Position numbers and translations under genes: made by a program. The notes under the pieces are model-generated. The model did no database searches and was not told the origin of the DNA. It saw nothing but the letters and a program-made list of their open reading frames with translations. A stretch of 64,000 nt of DNA from Candidatus Ornithospirochaeta avicola (GTDB taxonomy: Bacteria; Spirochaetota; Spirochaetia; Sphaerochaetales; Sphaerochaetaceae). The number at the start of each line of letters is the position of its first letter. Within the stretch, counting starts at the first letter, position 1. Below are positions 8,658 through 16,582 of this stretch, piece by piece. The stretch covers positions 62,001 to 126,000 of the forward strand of contig DXHU01000015.1 in the NCBI GenBank assembly GCA_019113245.1. The letters are read 5' to 3'.

Positions 8658-9409
8658 AGGCCTGATGGGCTATCAATAAAGAAGGTCTCGATGCCATATT
8701 CTTTTTCAACATAGCGCATGAGAGCCTTAACTCCGAACACTTCACTCTTATAATGCCCGCCTGCTATCATGTTCATGTTATTCTCCTTGACTATCGGGAA
8801 AATCTCATGACAGGCTTCTCCTGTTATATAAAGGTCCAGGCCTTCCTTTATGGCATCAACCACATCCCATGCGGCTCCGCCTGAAATTATTCCCACGCTC
8901 TCGACCATGTCCTTTCCAAAAGAGAGTATCTTAAGTCCGTTCTCATAGTCAAAACCCAGAAGACGTGCAACTTCAGCACAGCTCATTGGAAACGGGAGCT
9001 TCCCCTTATATCCTATTTTATTGCCATGATACTCTCCAAACGGATCATAGCTTGTCATCCCGAGAGCAAGGGCCATCTGGGCATTGTTTCCAAAGAGAGG
9101 ATGGGCATCAAGGGGAAGATGCATTGCAAACAGAGCCATATCTGCATCAAGAGCTTTTTTCACTCTGTTGTAGTGCTCATTGACAATTGCAATGGGTTTA
9201 CCCCAGAAAAGTCCATGGTGTACGACAAGCATGTCTGCTTTCTTCTCTGCAGCTTCATAGATTGTATCAAGCTTTGCATCAACTGCAAATGCAACGCGCT
9301 TTGCTTCCTTGTCAGATGAAGCAATCTGCAGTCCGTTGAGGGATATATCGTCAAACTTATCCGCCTCAAGCATAAAAAATAATTTGTCAGCAAGTTCCTT
9401 TACTTTCAT
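8654..9409 (-). CDS. NIF3/YbgI-family dinuclear metal protein
   Basis: A 251-residue protein of the Nif3-like family, hexameric proteins binding two metals, sometimes annotated as GTP cyclohydrolase type 2. The metal motifs VVHHGLFWG and AGGHYKSEVFG are clear. The gene heads the minus-strand operon with lspA. Its -10 (TATAAT) ends eight bases before the ATG, so the mRNA is almost leaderless. The physiological reaction is unknown for this family. Confidence 0.88.
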   Translation of the reverse strand: MKVKELADKLFFMLEADKFDDISLNGLQIASSDKEAKRVAFAVDAKLDTIYEAAEKKADMLVVHHGLFWGKPIAIVNEHYNRVKKALDADMALFAMHLPLDAHPLFGNNAQMALALGMTSYDPFGEYHGNKIGYKGKLPFPMSCAEVARLLGFDYENGLKILSFGKDMVESVGIISGGAAWDVVDAIKEGLDLYITGEACHEIFPIVKENNMNMIAGGHYKSEVFGVKALMRYVEKEYGIETFFIDSPSGL

Positions 9410-9466
9410 ACCTGATGATTATAGCAGGATTGCCCTTATTCATCCACTTTTATAGAATTGTTATCT

Positions 9467-11350
9467 ATGATAAAAGAGCTTAGAAAGGAAGACCTTGCAC
9501 TTGCTTTTGAGGATACGGATTATTCAGACATTGAAATCAGAGATGAAATTGTAGGCCAGGAAAGAGCCATAGAAGCCCTGCGCCTTGGTTTTGCAACAGA
9601 AAGGGATGGCTACAACATGTTCGTCTCAGGAGAAGAGGGAACAGCCCGGCTAAGCGCGATAAAAATGGTCGCCCGCGAGTATGTGAAAGACACGTCCCGA
9701 TTGAAAGATCATGCTTATGCATATAACAGCAACAACCCCTCATCTCCCCTTCTGCTTACATTTGAAAAGGGAGGAGCTCTGCTCTTTCAGAAACAGCTTG
9801 AGGACGTTGAGAGCGGCAGACTTGATTTATCTGAGCTGAAGAAAAAGTATAGCGACAAAAAGATTTGCTCATTTCTTTCTTCTCTTGAGAGGACAAAAAA
9901 CAGCACCTGCTTCAAGATAAACATAATCTTAGACAGAAGCCAGAGCGACGAGCGTCCCCTGATAATAGTCACGCATCCTTCGCACGATGCCCTTTTCGGC
10001 TTCATGGTGAAGGATAAAGCTGAGCATCTGTCAATACGTACAGGATTCTATCAGCAGGCAAGCGGTGGCTACCTTGTGATAAACGCAAACGAGCTTGTGA
10101 AGGAAAAAGGTCTTTTCACAAGTCTCAAACGCTATATAACAATGACAGAGGAAGCTCTTTTATCCGACAACGTCAAAGGCGAATTGATTAAAACCTGCAC
10201 TCCAGAGCCTGTAAATGAGCGAGTGAAAGTAATTCTCACTGGCAGCGACGAAACCTTTGATTACCTTTCTGCAAAAGATGAGATGTTTTTGAAGCTGTTC
10301 AAGATAAACCCTGAATTCGATTATCAGATGAAGAGAAACTATGAGAATATAAGAGGAACTGTAAGCTATCTGAAAAAAATTTCAAAAGATATGCTTCCTC
10401 TTGAAAACTCAGTCTTCAGAGAAATCCTCAGATACTCTTCCTGGTTTTCCGAAAACCGCATGAGCCTTACTACAGAACTCGGGGTCCTTGGAGATCTTCT
10501 TGCAGAAGCCAATCTTCTTGCCATGGCTGAAAGAAAAGACTCTGTAGAAGGTTGCGATGTCAAGAATGCAATACTGAAACGCAACAAGCTTTCTGGACTT
10601 ACTGAGGAAAAAATCAACAAAGAAATCAGGGATGGAGAGCTCCTTGTCCAGCTTGACGGAAAAGCTGTGGGAGTCGTAAATGCACTTGCTGTGATGGACA
10701 GGGGACTTTCAAGCTTCGGTACTCCAAGCGTGATCACAGCGACAGTAAGTCCAGGAAATGAGGGAATAATAAACATAGAGCATGAAGCAGGACTTTCTGG
10801 AGGAATTCATGATAAAGGACTTCTGATACTTGAAGGGTATCTGCGTCACCGCTATGCACGCTTTTTTCCTCTCTCGCTCTATGCAGGAATCTGCTTTGAA
10901 CAGAGCTATGCGGAGATAGACGGTGACAGTGCTTCTTCTGCAGAGCTCTACGCACTGCTTTCCGCTATCGGAGAAATACCTATCAGGCAGGACATTGCAG
11001 TCACCGGTTCTGTCAACCAGATGGGAAAGCTTCAGGTGGTTGGAGCTGTGAATGAGAAAATAGAAGGATTCTACAACGCTTGCAAGTGCTTTTCTCTTAC
11101 AGGAAACCAGGGAGTCATAATTCCAAAGGAAAACATCTCTTCTCTTATCCTTCCTTATGAGGTTGAGGATGCTGTGAGCAAGGGAATGTTCCATATCTGG
11201 GCAATTGATGACATTGATGAAGGCTTTGAACTTCTTTCAGGGCTTGAAAAAAGCGAGAGAAATGAGAAGGGAATATTCAAAAGCGGCTCATTCAACAGGA
11301 TAATTGAGGACCGTCTGAAGAAAATCTGCTCTTCATCCGGGAAGAATTAG
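9467..11350 (+). CDS. Lon-like (AAA_32/LonH-type) protease
   Basis: About 627 residues. The N-terminal part resembles the LonH/YcbZ ATPase domain: EIVGQERAIEALRLGF, GYNMFVSGEEGTARLSA at the Walker A position, and GGYLVINANELV near Walker B. The Walker A lysine is absent, as is often seen in this family. The C-terminal S16 protease domain carries the catalytic serine in GDSASSAELYALLSAIG and the lysine in GAVNEKIEGFYNAC. The open frame can begin at a TTG at 9458. I prefer the ATG at 9467, downstream of a TTGCCC-17-TAGAAT promoter that leaves almost no leader. It is shorter than most relatives. It overlaps the convergent trmH-like gene by 59 bp. Confidence 0.85.
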   Translation: MIKELRKEDLALAFEDTDYSDIEIRDEIVGQERAIEALRLGFATERDGYNMFVSGEEGTARLSAIKMVAREYVKDTSRLKDHAYAYNSNNPSSPLLLTFEKGGALLFQKQLEDVESGRLDLSELKKKYSDKKICSFLSSLERTKNSTCFKINIILDRSQSDERPLIIVTHPSHDALFGFMVKDKAEHLSIRTGFYQQASGGYLVINANELVKEKGLFTSLKRYITMTEEALLSDNVKGELIKTCTPEPVNERVKVILTGSDETFDYLSAKDEMFLKLFKINPEFDYQMKRNYENIRGTVSYLKKISKDMLPLENSVFREILRYSSWFSENRMSLTTELGVLGDLLAEANLLAMAERKDSVEGCDVKNAILKRNKLSGLTEEKINKEIRDGELLVQLDGKAVGVVNALAVMDRGLSSFGTPSVITATVSPGNEGIINIEHEAGLSGGIHDKGLLILEGYLRHRYARFFPLSLYAGICFEQSYAEIDGDSASSAELYALLSAIGEIPIRQDIAVTGSVNQMGKLQVVGAVNEKIEGFYNACKCFSLTGNQGVIIPKENISSLILPYEVEDAVSKGMFHIWAIDDIDEGFELLSGLEKSERNEKGIFKSGSFNRIIEDRLKKICSSSGKN

Positions 11351-12062
11351 CCCAGAGAGCAAGAAGTATTGCTGCAGCAGATGCGACATTGACAGAGCCC
11401 TTCGCGCCAAGCATGGGGATGGATACAAGCCCAAGGCTTTCTTCAGCTCTCTTGCGCGAAGAACTGCTTATACCCTCCTCCTCGCTTCCGATTATGCATA
11501 AAGCTCTCTTTGGAAATTCAAATGACCAGATATCCTTTCCTCCAAGCTCTAGGGCAAATATCGGGATATCATGAATCTCAGAAAGGTCCTTTTCTTCCCA
11601 CTCAACGACATTCACAGTGTCCATGCTAGTGCGGCGCGCTCTCTCATGATGCGGAGATGCAGAAAGAGGACGCAGGAATATCTTTTTCACTCCAAAAGCA
11701 TCTGCACTGCGGAAAATGGATCCTGTGTTATAAGGGCTTCTTATTCCATCAAGATAAAGAAAGTGATCAAGGACTGTTCTTCTTGATGCATCAAGAGATG
11801 CTTTCTCATCAAAGAAATCCCAGTCAGCTACAGTCTCTCCAAGAATTTCAAGATTCATGTAATAGAGATCAGAATATCTTTTCTCACTAAATGCTTTTTC
11901 AGCCTTCTTCTGATAGAGGGGATCAATAAGAGTGAGGTAGTACATGAAAATCTCATCAAGCTCATCGGAAATCTGCCCTTTTGACGCCATGAAGAAGACA
12001 TCGGCGCATTTTCTCATCTGCACCCTTTCTTTGAGGCTCTTAATCTTCTTCAGCCTGATCAT
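11292..12062 (-). CDS. TrmH/SpoU-family RNA 2'-O-methyltransferase
   Basis: About 256 residues. The C-terminal SPOUT trefoil-knot domain has FLYLDGIRSPYNTGSIFRSADAFGV (motif 1), IGSEEEGIS (motif 2) and SIPMLGAKGSVNVASAAAILL (motif 3). It probably methylates a tRNA or rRNA ribose using SAM. A longer frame starts at 12098 inside rsmI, but AGGAG six bases before the ATG at 12062 marks that as the likely start. It still overlaps the end of rsmI slightly and is translationally coupled to it. Target specificity cannot be read from the sequence. Confidence 0.85.
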   Translation of the reverse strand: MIRLKKIKSLKERVQMRKCADVFFMASKGQISDELDEIFMYYLTLIDPLYQKKAEKAFSEKRYSDLYYMNLEILGETVADWDFFDEKASLDASRRTVLDHFLYLDGIRSPYNTGSIFRSADAFGVKKIFLRPLSASPHHERARRTSMDTVNVVEWEEKDLSEIHDIPIFALELGGKDIWSFEFPKRALCIIGSEEEGISSSSRKRAEESLGLVSIPMLGAKGSVNVASAAAILLALWANSSRMKSRFSSDGPQLSC

Positions 12063-12774
12063 CATCTTCTCCTGGAGCAATGACGATAGTGAACTCACCT
12101 TTGACAGAATCCCGCTCTGAGAGCATTTTTAGCATTTCAGAGACTCTTGCGCTTCTTATTTCCTCAAACTGCTTCGTCATCTCACGGCCAATCACGCATT
12201 TTAAAGAAGGATCTATTTTCTCTACTTCGCCAAGCGTCTTTAAGACTCTATACGGGGACTCAAGAATTACAAAGGCCTCTTTTCTGGCAATAAGCTCAGC
12301 AAGCCTCTTTAACCTCTTTCCGCTTTTTACAGGCAGAAATCCTTCAAAATGAAAAGTCTTTCCGATATTTCCCGCACAGCTGATTAATACAGCCGCGCTG
12401 TTTGCCCCTGGAAGAGGAACAATTTCATGAGAAGAGTTTGTCCTTATGTATTCAACAAGGCGGGCTCCCGGATCTGAAAGACATGGAGTTCCGGCATCCG
12501 AGCAATATGCAACAGAAAGCCCCTGGTCAAGAAGAGCTAGTATTCCTTTCTTAGAATTATCCTCATTGTGTGCATGACATGAAATTGTCTTCTTCTTTAT
12601 ATCAAAATGAGAAAGAAGATTTCCTGTATGCCTTGTATCTTCACATGCTATGACATCAACGCTTTTTAGCACCTTAAGCGCCCTCAACGTAATATCTTCA
12701 AGGTTCCCAATCGGGGTTGCAACCATATATAAAGTACTCACAGTCTCTGATTCTAGTTTTTTAGGAGAAAGCAT
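12040..12774 (-). CDS. rsmI: 16S rRNA (cytidine1402-2'-O)-methyltransferase
   Basis: A 244-residue protein of the tetrapyrrole-methylase fold. Signatures are LYMVATPIGNLEDITLRALKVL, DVIACEDTRHTGNLLSHF, SDAGTPCLSDPGARLV and PLPGANSAAVLISC. It methylates C1402 of 16S rRNA. A -10 element (TATATT) ends seven bases before the ATG, so it is probably leaderless. The adjacent palindrome at 12791-12805, assigned here to the psp activator, sits over its promoter. Confidence 0.95.
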   Translation of the reverse strand: MLSPKKLESETVSTLYMVATPIGNLEDITLRALKVLKSVDVIACEDTRHTGNLLSHFDIKKKTISCHAHNEDNSKKGILALLDQGLSVAYCSDAGTPCLSDPGARLVEYIRTNSSHEIVPLPGANSAAVLISCAGNIGKTFHFEGFLPVKSGKRLKRLAELIARKEAFVILESPYRVLKTLGEVEKIDPSLKCVIGREMTKQFEEIRSARVSEMLKMLSERDSVKGEFTIVIAPGEDDDQAEED

Positions 12775-12790
12775 ACAAGAGAATATAAAT

Positions 12791-12805
12791 TGGTAAAATT
12801 TACCA
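12791..12805. promoter_or_regulatory. Upstream activator palindrome of the first psp operon
   Basis: TGGTAAAATTTACCA, a perfect palindrome with one central base. It sits about 55-70 bp upstream of the sigma-54 -24 element. The identical 15-mer occurs on the opposite strand before the second psp operon (15006-15020), which identifies it as the probable binding site of the PspF-like activator. A half-site (TTTTACC) lies near 12838-12844. Confidence 0.75.
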
Positions 12806-12857
12806 TATTTTGATCTTTATCATGTATATTTCTGCCATTTTACCTTGTTTTCCATCC

Positions 12858-12874
12858 TTGGCATGCTCTTTGCA
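12858..12874 (+). promoter_or_regulatory. Sigma-54 promoter of psp operon 1
   Basis: TTGGCATGCTCTTTGCA matches the -24/-12 consensus (TTGGCAC-N5-TTGCW) with correct GG-to-GC spacing. Predicted start near 12885, just before the AAGGAG of pspA1. The same 17-mer recurs at 15094. Confidence 0.9.
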
Positions 12875-12900
12875 AATTTATGTGTGTAAGGAGAAAACAA

Positions 12901-13557
12901 ATGAACGTTTTTAAAAGAATGAAAGACATTATCTCATCTAATATCAACTCAGCGCTTGACAGGATGGAGGACCCTGAGAAGATGATCGACCTCTCTATCA
13001 GACAGCTTGAGGATGCTGTTGCAGAGATGAAAAGCATGCTGACAAACAAGAGCGCGGAAAAAAGCATTCTTGAAAAGAAATGCTCTGAGCTTGATGAAGA
13101 AATCGTACGCTGGACAGAAAGAGCGCGTCTTGCTGCGAAAAAGAACCTCGATGACATGGCAAAAGAAGCACTGCTTAATAGAAGAGAGCTGACTGAAAGG
13201 CTCACAATGGCAAAAAACAATGTTACAGAGCTGGAAAAGATGACTTTAAGCCTTTCTGAAAACCTTGCTGAGGCAAAGAAGAAACTCAGCGAGCTCAAAG
13301 AGACAAGCATCTCGCTGAAGAACAGGGCAAGAATAGCAAAAGAAAGAGTCAAGGTAAGCAGGAAGGCAAATGTTTCAGAAACTTCTGATTATTCCAGGCG
13401 GCTTGAGGAGCTTAAAGCCAAAATCGAGCGCTGGGAAAGAGAAGCTGATATGAATTACAGCGATATAAAAGCGGAAAGCTCTCCAACTTTTTCAGATCTT
13501 GAGAGAGATGAAGAGATAGAAAGGGAGCTTGAAGAACTCAAAAAAGGAGATGAATGA
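12901..13557 (+). CDS. pspA: Phage shock protein A, copy 1
   Basis: 218 residues of the PspA/IM30 family. It starts MNVFKRMKDIISSNINSALDRMEDPEKMIDLSIRQLEDAV, the amphipathic N-terminal helix that binds stressed membranes, followed by a long coiled coil. In the usual model it restrains the PspF activator until membrane stress titrates it away, then forms ESCRT-III-like assemblies on the membrane. The open frame extends upstream to 12880, but AAGGAG seven bases before the ATG at 12901 fixes the start. It is transcribed from a sigma-54 promoter and followed with overlap by pspC1. Confidence 0.92.
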   Translation: MNVFKRMKDIISSNINSALDRMEDPEKMIDLSIRQLEDAVAEMKSMLTNKSAEKSILEKKCSELDEEIVRWTERARLAAKKNLDDMAKEALLNRRELTERLTMAKNNVTELEKMTLSLSENLAEAKKKLSELKETSISLKNRARIAKERVKVSRKANVSETSDYSRRLEELKAKIERWEREADMNYSDIKAESSPTFSDLERDEEIERELEELKKGDE

Positions 13558-13754
13558 TGGAAAGGGAAAAGCTCAGAAGATCCCGATGCGGTCTTATTCT
13601 TGGTGTATGCCAGGGCCTCAGCAACTGGTGTGGCCTCAGTGTGGGGCTTATAAGGATTCTTGCCCTCATTGCGCTCTTCTCATCCGGATTCTTTCCTGTG
13701 GCATTCATATACCTTCTTCTGGCGATAATTCTTCCTCCTGATGAGAAATTCTGA
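13554..13754 (+). CDS. pspC: Minimal PspC-domain membrane protein, copy 1
   Basis: 65-66 residues, essentially only the PspC domain: LRRSRCGLILGVCQGLSNWCGLSVGLIRILALIALF, then a second hydrophobic stretch ending ILPPDEKF. Two in-frame ATGs (13554 and 13557) follow AGGAG. The second has better spacing (seven bases) and the first overlaps the pspA stop. PspC is the membrane sensor that recruits PspA. The copy in the second operon is twice as long because of a coiled C-terminal tail. Confidence 0.88.
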   Translation: MMEREKLRRSRCGLILGVCQGLSNWCGLSVGLIRILALIALFSSGFFPVAFIYLLLAIILPPDEKF

Positions 13755-13765
13755 TATGTAAAAGG

Positions 13766-13788
13766 GACCGTCGCAAAAAGCGGCGGTC
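13766..13788 (+). terminator. Terminator-like hairpin after psp operon 1
   Basis: GACCGTCGC pairs with GCGGCGGTC (one T-G pair) around AAAAA. The following TTCTACTTTC is only moderately T-rich. Between here and 14005 no further gene is supported. The tract holds a second inverted repeat, AGAAAAGGC-AA-GCCTTTTCT (near 13864-13883), and a 31-codon open frame starting at 13944. Confidence 0.65.
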
Positions 13789-13943
13789 TTCTACTTTCTG
13801 GGTATAATTATATAATTTCTTGCAATAAAATAAATTAATTCAAGAATTAAGGTGTTTCTGCATAGAAAAGGCAAGCCTTTTCTGTTATAATTTCATCAAC
13901 AACAAAGAAATAAACAGAAGGAGCTTGCTTAAGCTATACAGCC

Positions 13944-14039
13944 ATGAATAATAATATTCTTAATTTCGAAGACGGACAACTAATACCACTCGATACACCA
14001 TATTCTCATTTTTTCAGCCTGTCTTTGTATTTTCTGTAA
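13944..14039 (+). other. Short open frame between psp genes, possible gene remnant
   Basis: A 31-codon frame, MNNNILNFEDGQLIPLDTP..., begins at 13944 and runs into the 3' end of the opposite-strand pspF-like gene, where it stops. The peptide start looks protein-like, but there is no well-placed ribosome-binding site (GGAG is about 20 bases away). It could be the remaining front end of a deleted gene. Weak. Confidence 0.2.
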
Positions 14040-15004
14040 AGCCCCCTGAATGAATCATATGTGATTCCCATTTCCTCACTTGCCTTTTTCTGGTTGCCTC
14101 CGCTTTTTTCAAGAGCGCGTGATAAAAAAGCAAGATCAAGATCCTCATGTGCTTTTTCTAAATCATAAAGGTTATATGAAAAATGGTCTGAATTTCTATT
14201 TTCTGTATTATTCTCTGCGCTTTTTTCATCATAAGGGTTATCAAACGGATGGAAATTCAGATTCTTAATCTCATTCCCTTCTTCCTGATAAACCGCACGT
14301 TCTATTACATTCTTTAGTTCCCTGACATTACCGGGCCAAGAGTAAGAAAGGAGCTTTTGCTGCACTTCTTCATTCAGCCTCGGCGCATCCTTGCCGCATT
14401 CATAGGCCATGCGGGAAGAAAAATATGAGGCAAGAAGAAGAATGTCATTTCCCCTCAGACGCAGCGGCGGAAGGAAAAGGACCTCGAAACTGAGACGGTC
14501 AAGAAGATCCATCTTGAATTTCCCCTCCTCTGCAAGCTGAAGAAGATTCTGGTTTGTAGCCCCGACTATCCTGACATCCGTTTCATGAGTCACCGAAGAG
14601 CCGACACGCTCAAAAGTTCCATATTCAACGACTCTCAGTATTTTCTCCTGCACTTCCAGAGGAATAAGGGCTATCTCATCTAGAAACAGTGTTCCGCCCT
14701 CTGCCTCCTCAAACCTTCCCTTTCTTGTTTGATATGCTCCCGTGAACGCTCCCTTTTCATACCCAAAAAGCTCTGATTCAATCAGACTCTGAGGAAGGGA
14801 TGCACAGTTAACTGTCACCAAAGGCTTCTGCCATCGCTGAGAAAGATAATGAATCCTTCTTGCCGCTATCTCCTTTCCCGTTCCTCTTTCTCCAATCAGG
14901 AGAACTGGGCGATCAATACGCGCAACGCGGCTCACTTTTGCCTGAAAATCAAGATAAATCTCACTTTCACCTATTCCGGCGCTTGTATTTGTATCTCCTT
15001 TCAT
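14006..15004 (-). CDS. pspF: PspF-like sigma-54 activator
   Basis: 332 residues with no N-terminal sensory domain: an AAA+ core directly from the start (GERGTGKE Walker A at 38-45, [15 protein letters not shown] with the sigma-54 contact loop GAFTGA at 85-90, GGTLFLDE Walker B at 103-110) and a C-terminal Fis-type helix-turn-helix ([25 protein letters not shown]). This is the PspF layout, activity being held down by PspA. It is divergent from psp operon 2 and downstream of operon 1. A TAAAAT element seven bases before the ATG suggests a leaderless mRNA. The activator palindrome covers that element, implying autoregulation. Confidence 0.9.
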   Translation of the reverse strand: MKGDTNTSAGIGESEIYLDFQAKVSRVARIDRPVLLIGERGTGKEIAARRIHYLSQRWQKPLVTVNCASLPQSLIESELFGYEKGAFTGAYQTRKGRFEEAEGGTLFLDEIALIPLEVQEKILRVVEYGTFERVGSSVTHETDVRIVGATNQNLLQLAEEGKFKMDLLDRLSFEVLFLPPLRLRGNDILLLASYFSSRMAYECGKDAPRLNEEVQQKLLSYSWPGNVRELKNVIERAVYQEEGNEIKNLNFHPFDNPYDEKSAENNTENRNSDHFSYNLYDLEKAHEDLDLAFLSRALEKSGGNQKKASEEMGITYDSFRGLYRKYKDRLKK

Positions 15005-15021
15005 ATGGTAAATTTTACCAT
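15005..15021. promoter_or_regulatory. Activator palindrome shared by pspF and psp operon 2
   Basis: ATGGTAA-ATT-TTACCAT. Its minus strand contains the same TGGTAAAATTTACCA found at 12791. It abuts the pspF start codon and lies about 75 bp upstream of the operon 2 sigma-54 promoter, so it can both activate operon 2 and repress pspF. Confidence 0.75.
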
Positions 15022-15093
15022 TTAAAGCAGAATTTTACATCAGAATTTGCATAATATTCGAGAAAAAACATCCATTTTGATGTAGAATCATCC

Positions 15094-15110
15094 TTGGCAT
15101 GCTCTTTGCA
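15094..15110 (+). promoter_or_regulatory. Sigma-54 promoter of psp operon 2
   Basis: TTGGCATGCTCTTTGCA, identical over 17 bases to the operon 1 promoter. Predicted start near 15121, followed by GAGGAG before pspA2. Confidence 0.9.
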
Positions 15111-15133
15111 TTTATGAAAGCGAGGAGAAAAGA

Positions 15134-15772
15134 ATGAGCATATTTTCAAGATTCATGGATATTGTCAACTCAAACATAAACGCAATTTTGGACAAAGCGG
15201 AAGATCCGGAGAAGATGCTCCGCCTGATGATACAGGAAATGGAAGACACCTTAATCGAGCTTAAAAGCAACTGCGCAGGAAGGATGGCTGAAGAGATAAA
15301 GCTTGAAAGAAAGAAAAAGGAAGCAGAAAATGCTTTCTCCCGATGGTCATCCCGTGCAATGCTTGCACTCGAGAAGAAGAGAGAAGATCTTGCAAGGGAA
15401 GCTCTTGTTGAGAAAAGAAAAGCCAAGGGAGAGATAGACAGAATAAATCTCCTGCTTGAGCAGATGAAAGCTACAATTGAAGAGACAAAAAAGGAAATTG
15501 AGACTCTTGAAGAGAAGATGCAGAGTGCAAAGTCAAAGCTCAGGATACTCAGAGAAAAGCAGGAAAGGGCTGAGAATGAGAGGAAAAGCAGCAGGACAGG
15601 CACGGCCGACTTTGACCAGAGGTTCTCAGACATGGAAGAAAAGATTGACAGAATGAATGCTGAAAATGAAATGAGACGCAGAACTTCTGCTGACGAGAAA
15701 TTCCAGAAGATGGAAGAGGATGAAGAAATTGAAAAAGAGCTCGAGGAGCTGAAGAAGAAGGTGGAAAGATAA
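15134..15772 (+). CDS. pspA: Phage shock protein A, copy 2
   Basis: 212 residues, PspA/IM30 family. MSIFSRFMDIVNSNINAILDKAEDPEKMLRLMIQEMEDTLIELK gives the membrane-binding helix, then coiled coil to the end. AGGAG lies seven bases before the ATG. It ends overlapping the pspB-like gene. It differs from copy 1 at many positions, so the duplication is old or one copy was acquired. Two PspA paralogs under one activator could form mixed assemblies or respond to different sensors. Confidence 0.92.
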   Translation: MSIFSRFMDIVNSNINAILDKAEDPEKMLRLMIQEMEDTLIELKSNCAGRMAEEIKLERKKKEAENAFSRWSSRAMLALEKKREDLAREALVEKRKAKGEIDRINLLLEQMKATIEETKKEIETLEEKMQSAKSKLRILREKQERAENERKSSRTGTADFDQRFSDMEEKIDRMNAENEMRRRTSADEKFQKMEEDEEIEKELEELKKKVER

Positions 15773-16089
15773 TGTCAGACTTACTTATCATACTCATTAC
15801 ATTCGTCTTTTTCTTCTGTCTTTTCGGAATGTACTACAGCTACAAGATGAAGAAGATGAAGACAATGGCTGCGCTGCGCAAGATGGAAATGGAAAAAGGC
15901 TATGAGCCCGGAACATACAGTTACATTGAAAAGAAAGATAAAAAAAAGAGAAAGGGAAAAGAAGATCACTCTTTTTCTCAGCAAAATGAGAGAATAAAAA
16001 GAGAGGCCATCATCAAAGGCATAGAAGATCTTGAAAGAAGAATAGACAACATCGATACGATACTTAAGGAGAAAGAGGAAAGAAAATGA
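15772..16089 (+). CDS. pspB: PspB-like membrane protein
   Basis: 105 residues: one N-terminal membrane helix (LLIILITFVFFFCLFGMYYS), a basic linker, and a C-terminal amphipathic coil IEDLERRIDNIDTILKEKE. That coil resembles the end of enterobacterial PspB (...RIQALESILDAE). The linker is longer than in the 74-residue E. coli protein. Position between pspA and pspC supports the assignment. PspB works with PspC to pull PspA off PspF. The similarity is short, so this is a probable rather than certain call. Confidence 0.65.
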   Translation: MSDLLIILITFVFFFCLFGMYYSYKMKKMKTMAALRKMEMEKGYEPGTYSYIEKKDKKKRKGKEDHSFSQQNERIKREAIIKGIEDLERRIDNIDTILKEKEERK

Positions 16090-16478
16090 CAAAGAAATGG
16101 ACCAGAAGCCCACGCGGACCGGTTATGGGAGTTGTTACTGGATTTGCAGAATGGAGAGACCTGCCGGCAGACACGATGAGAGTAATCATTTTTCTCATTA
16201 TCCTCTTTACCGGTGTGTTCCCCGGTCTGGCGATATATCTGATTCTTGCTGTAGCACTTCCTGCCCAGAGAGAAGATGATGTGATTTATGAAGACAGAGG
16301 TTCCCGCCAGTCTTTTTCCAGGCGTGCTAAATACGAGGATGCAAAATGGGAAGAAAGATCCACAGAGGATCTTGAAAAAGAGTACCAGAACTTAAAGCGC
16401 AAGGTCGAGGAAATGGAAAGCAGGATGTTCGACAAGGAAAAGGACTGGGACGAAAGGTTCAAAAACAGCAACATCTGA
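16086..16478 (+). CDS. pspC: PspC-domain protein with C-terminal coiled coil, copy 2
   Basis: 130 residues. The PspC domain spans about residues 5-60 (WTRSPRGPVMGVVTGFAEWRDLPADTMRVIIFLIILFTGVFPGLAIYLILAVALP), followed by a charged tail with heptad character (STEDLEKEYQNLKRKVEEMESRM) that resembles the C-terminal leucine zipper of classical PspC. It overlaps the pspB-like stop by four bases and is the last gene of operon 2. No clear terminator follows before carA. Confidence 0.88.
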   Translation: MTKKWTRSPRGPVMGVVTGFAEWRDLPADTMRVIIFLIILFTGVFPGLAIYLILAVALPAQREDDVIYEDRGSRQSFSRRAKYEDAKWEERSTEDLEKEYQNLKRKVEEMESRMFDKEKDWDERFKNSNI

Positions 16479-16537
16479 TTATTTTCACTCAGAATATAAA
16501 TTCTTTGTTGCATTATGGTGTTTTTCTTTCTGCTGTC

Positions 16538-16566
16538 TTGAAAAAGCATGTCTTAACCCTTACACT
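16538..16566 (+). promoter_or_regulatory. Sigma-70 promoter of carAB
   Basis: TTGAAA (16538-16543), 17-base spacer, TACACT (16561-16566). Predicted start about 10 bases before the carA ATG at 16583, so the leader is very short and has no clear Shine-Dalgarno sequence. Confidence 0.6.
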
Positions 16567-16582
16567 CATTGCGGACTCAGCT

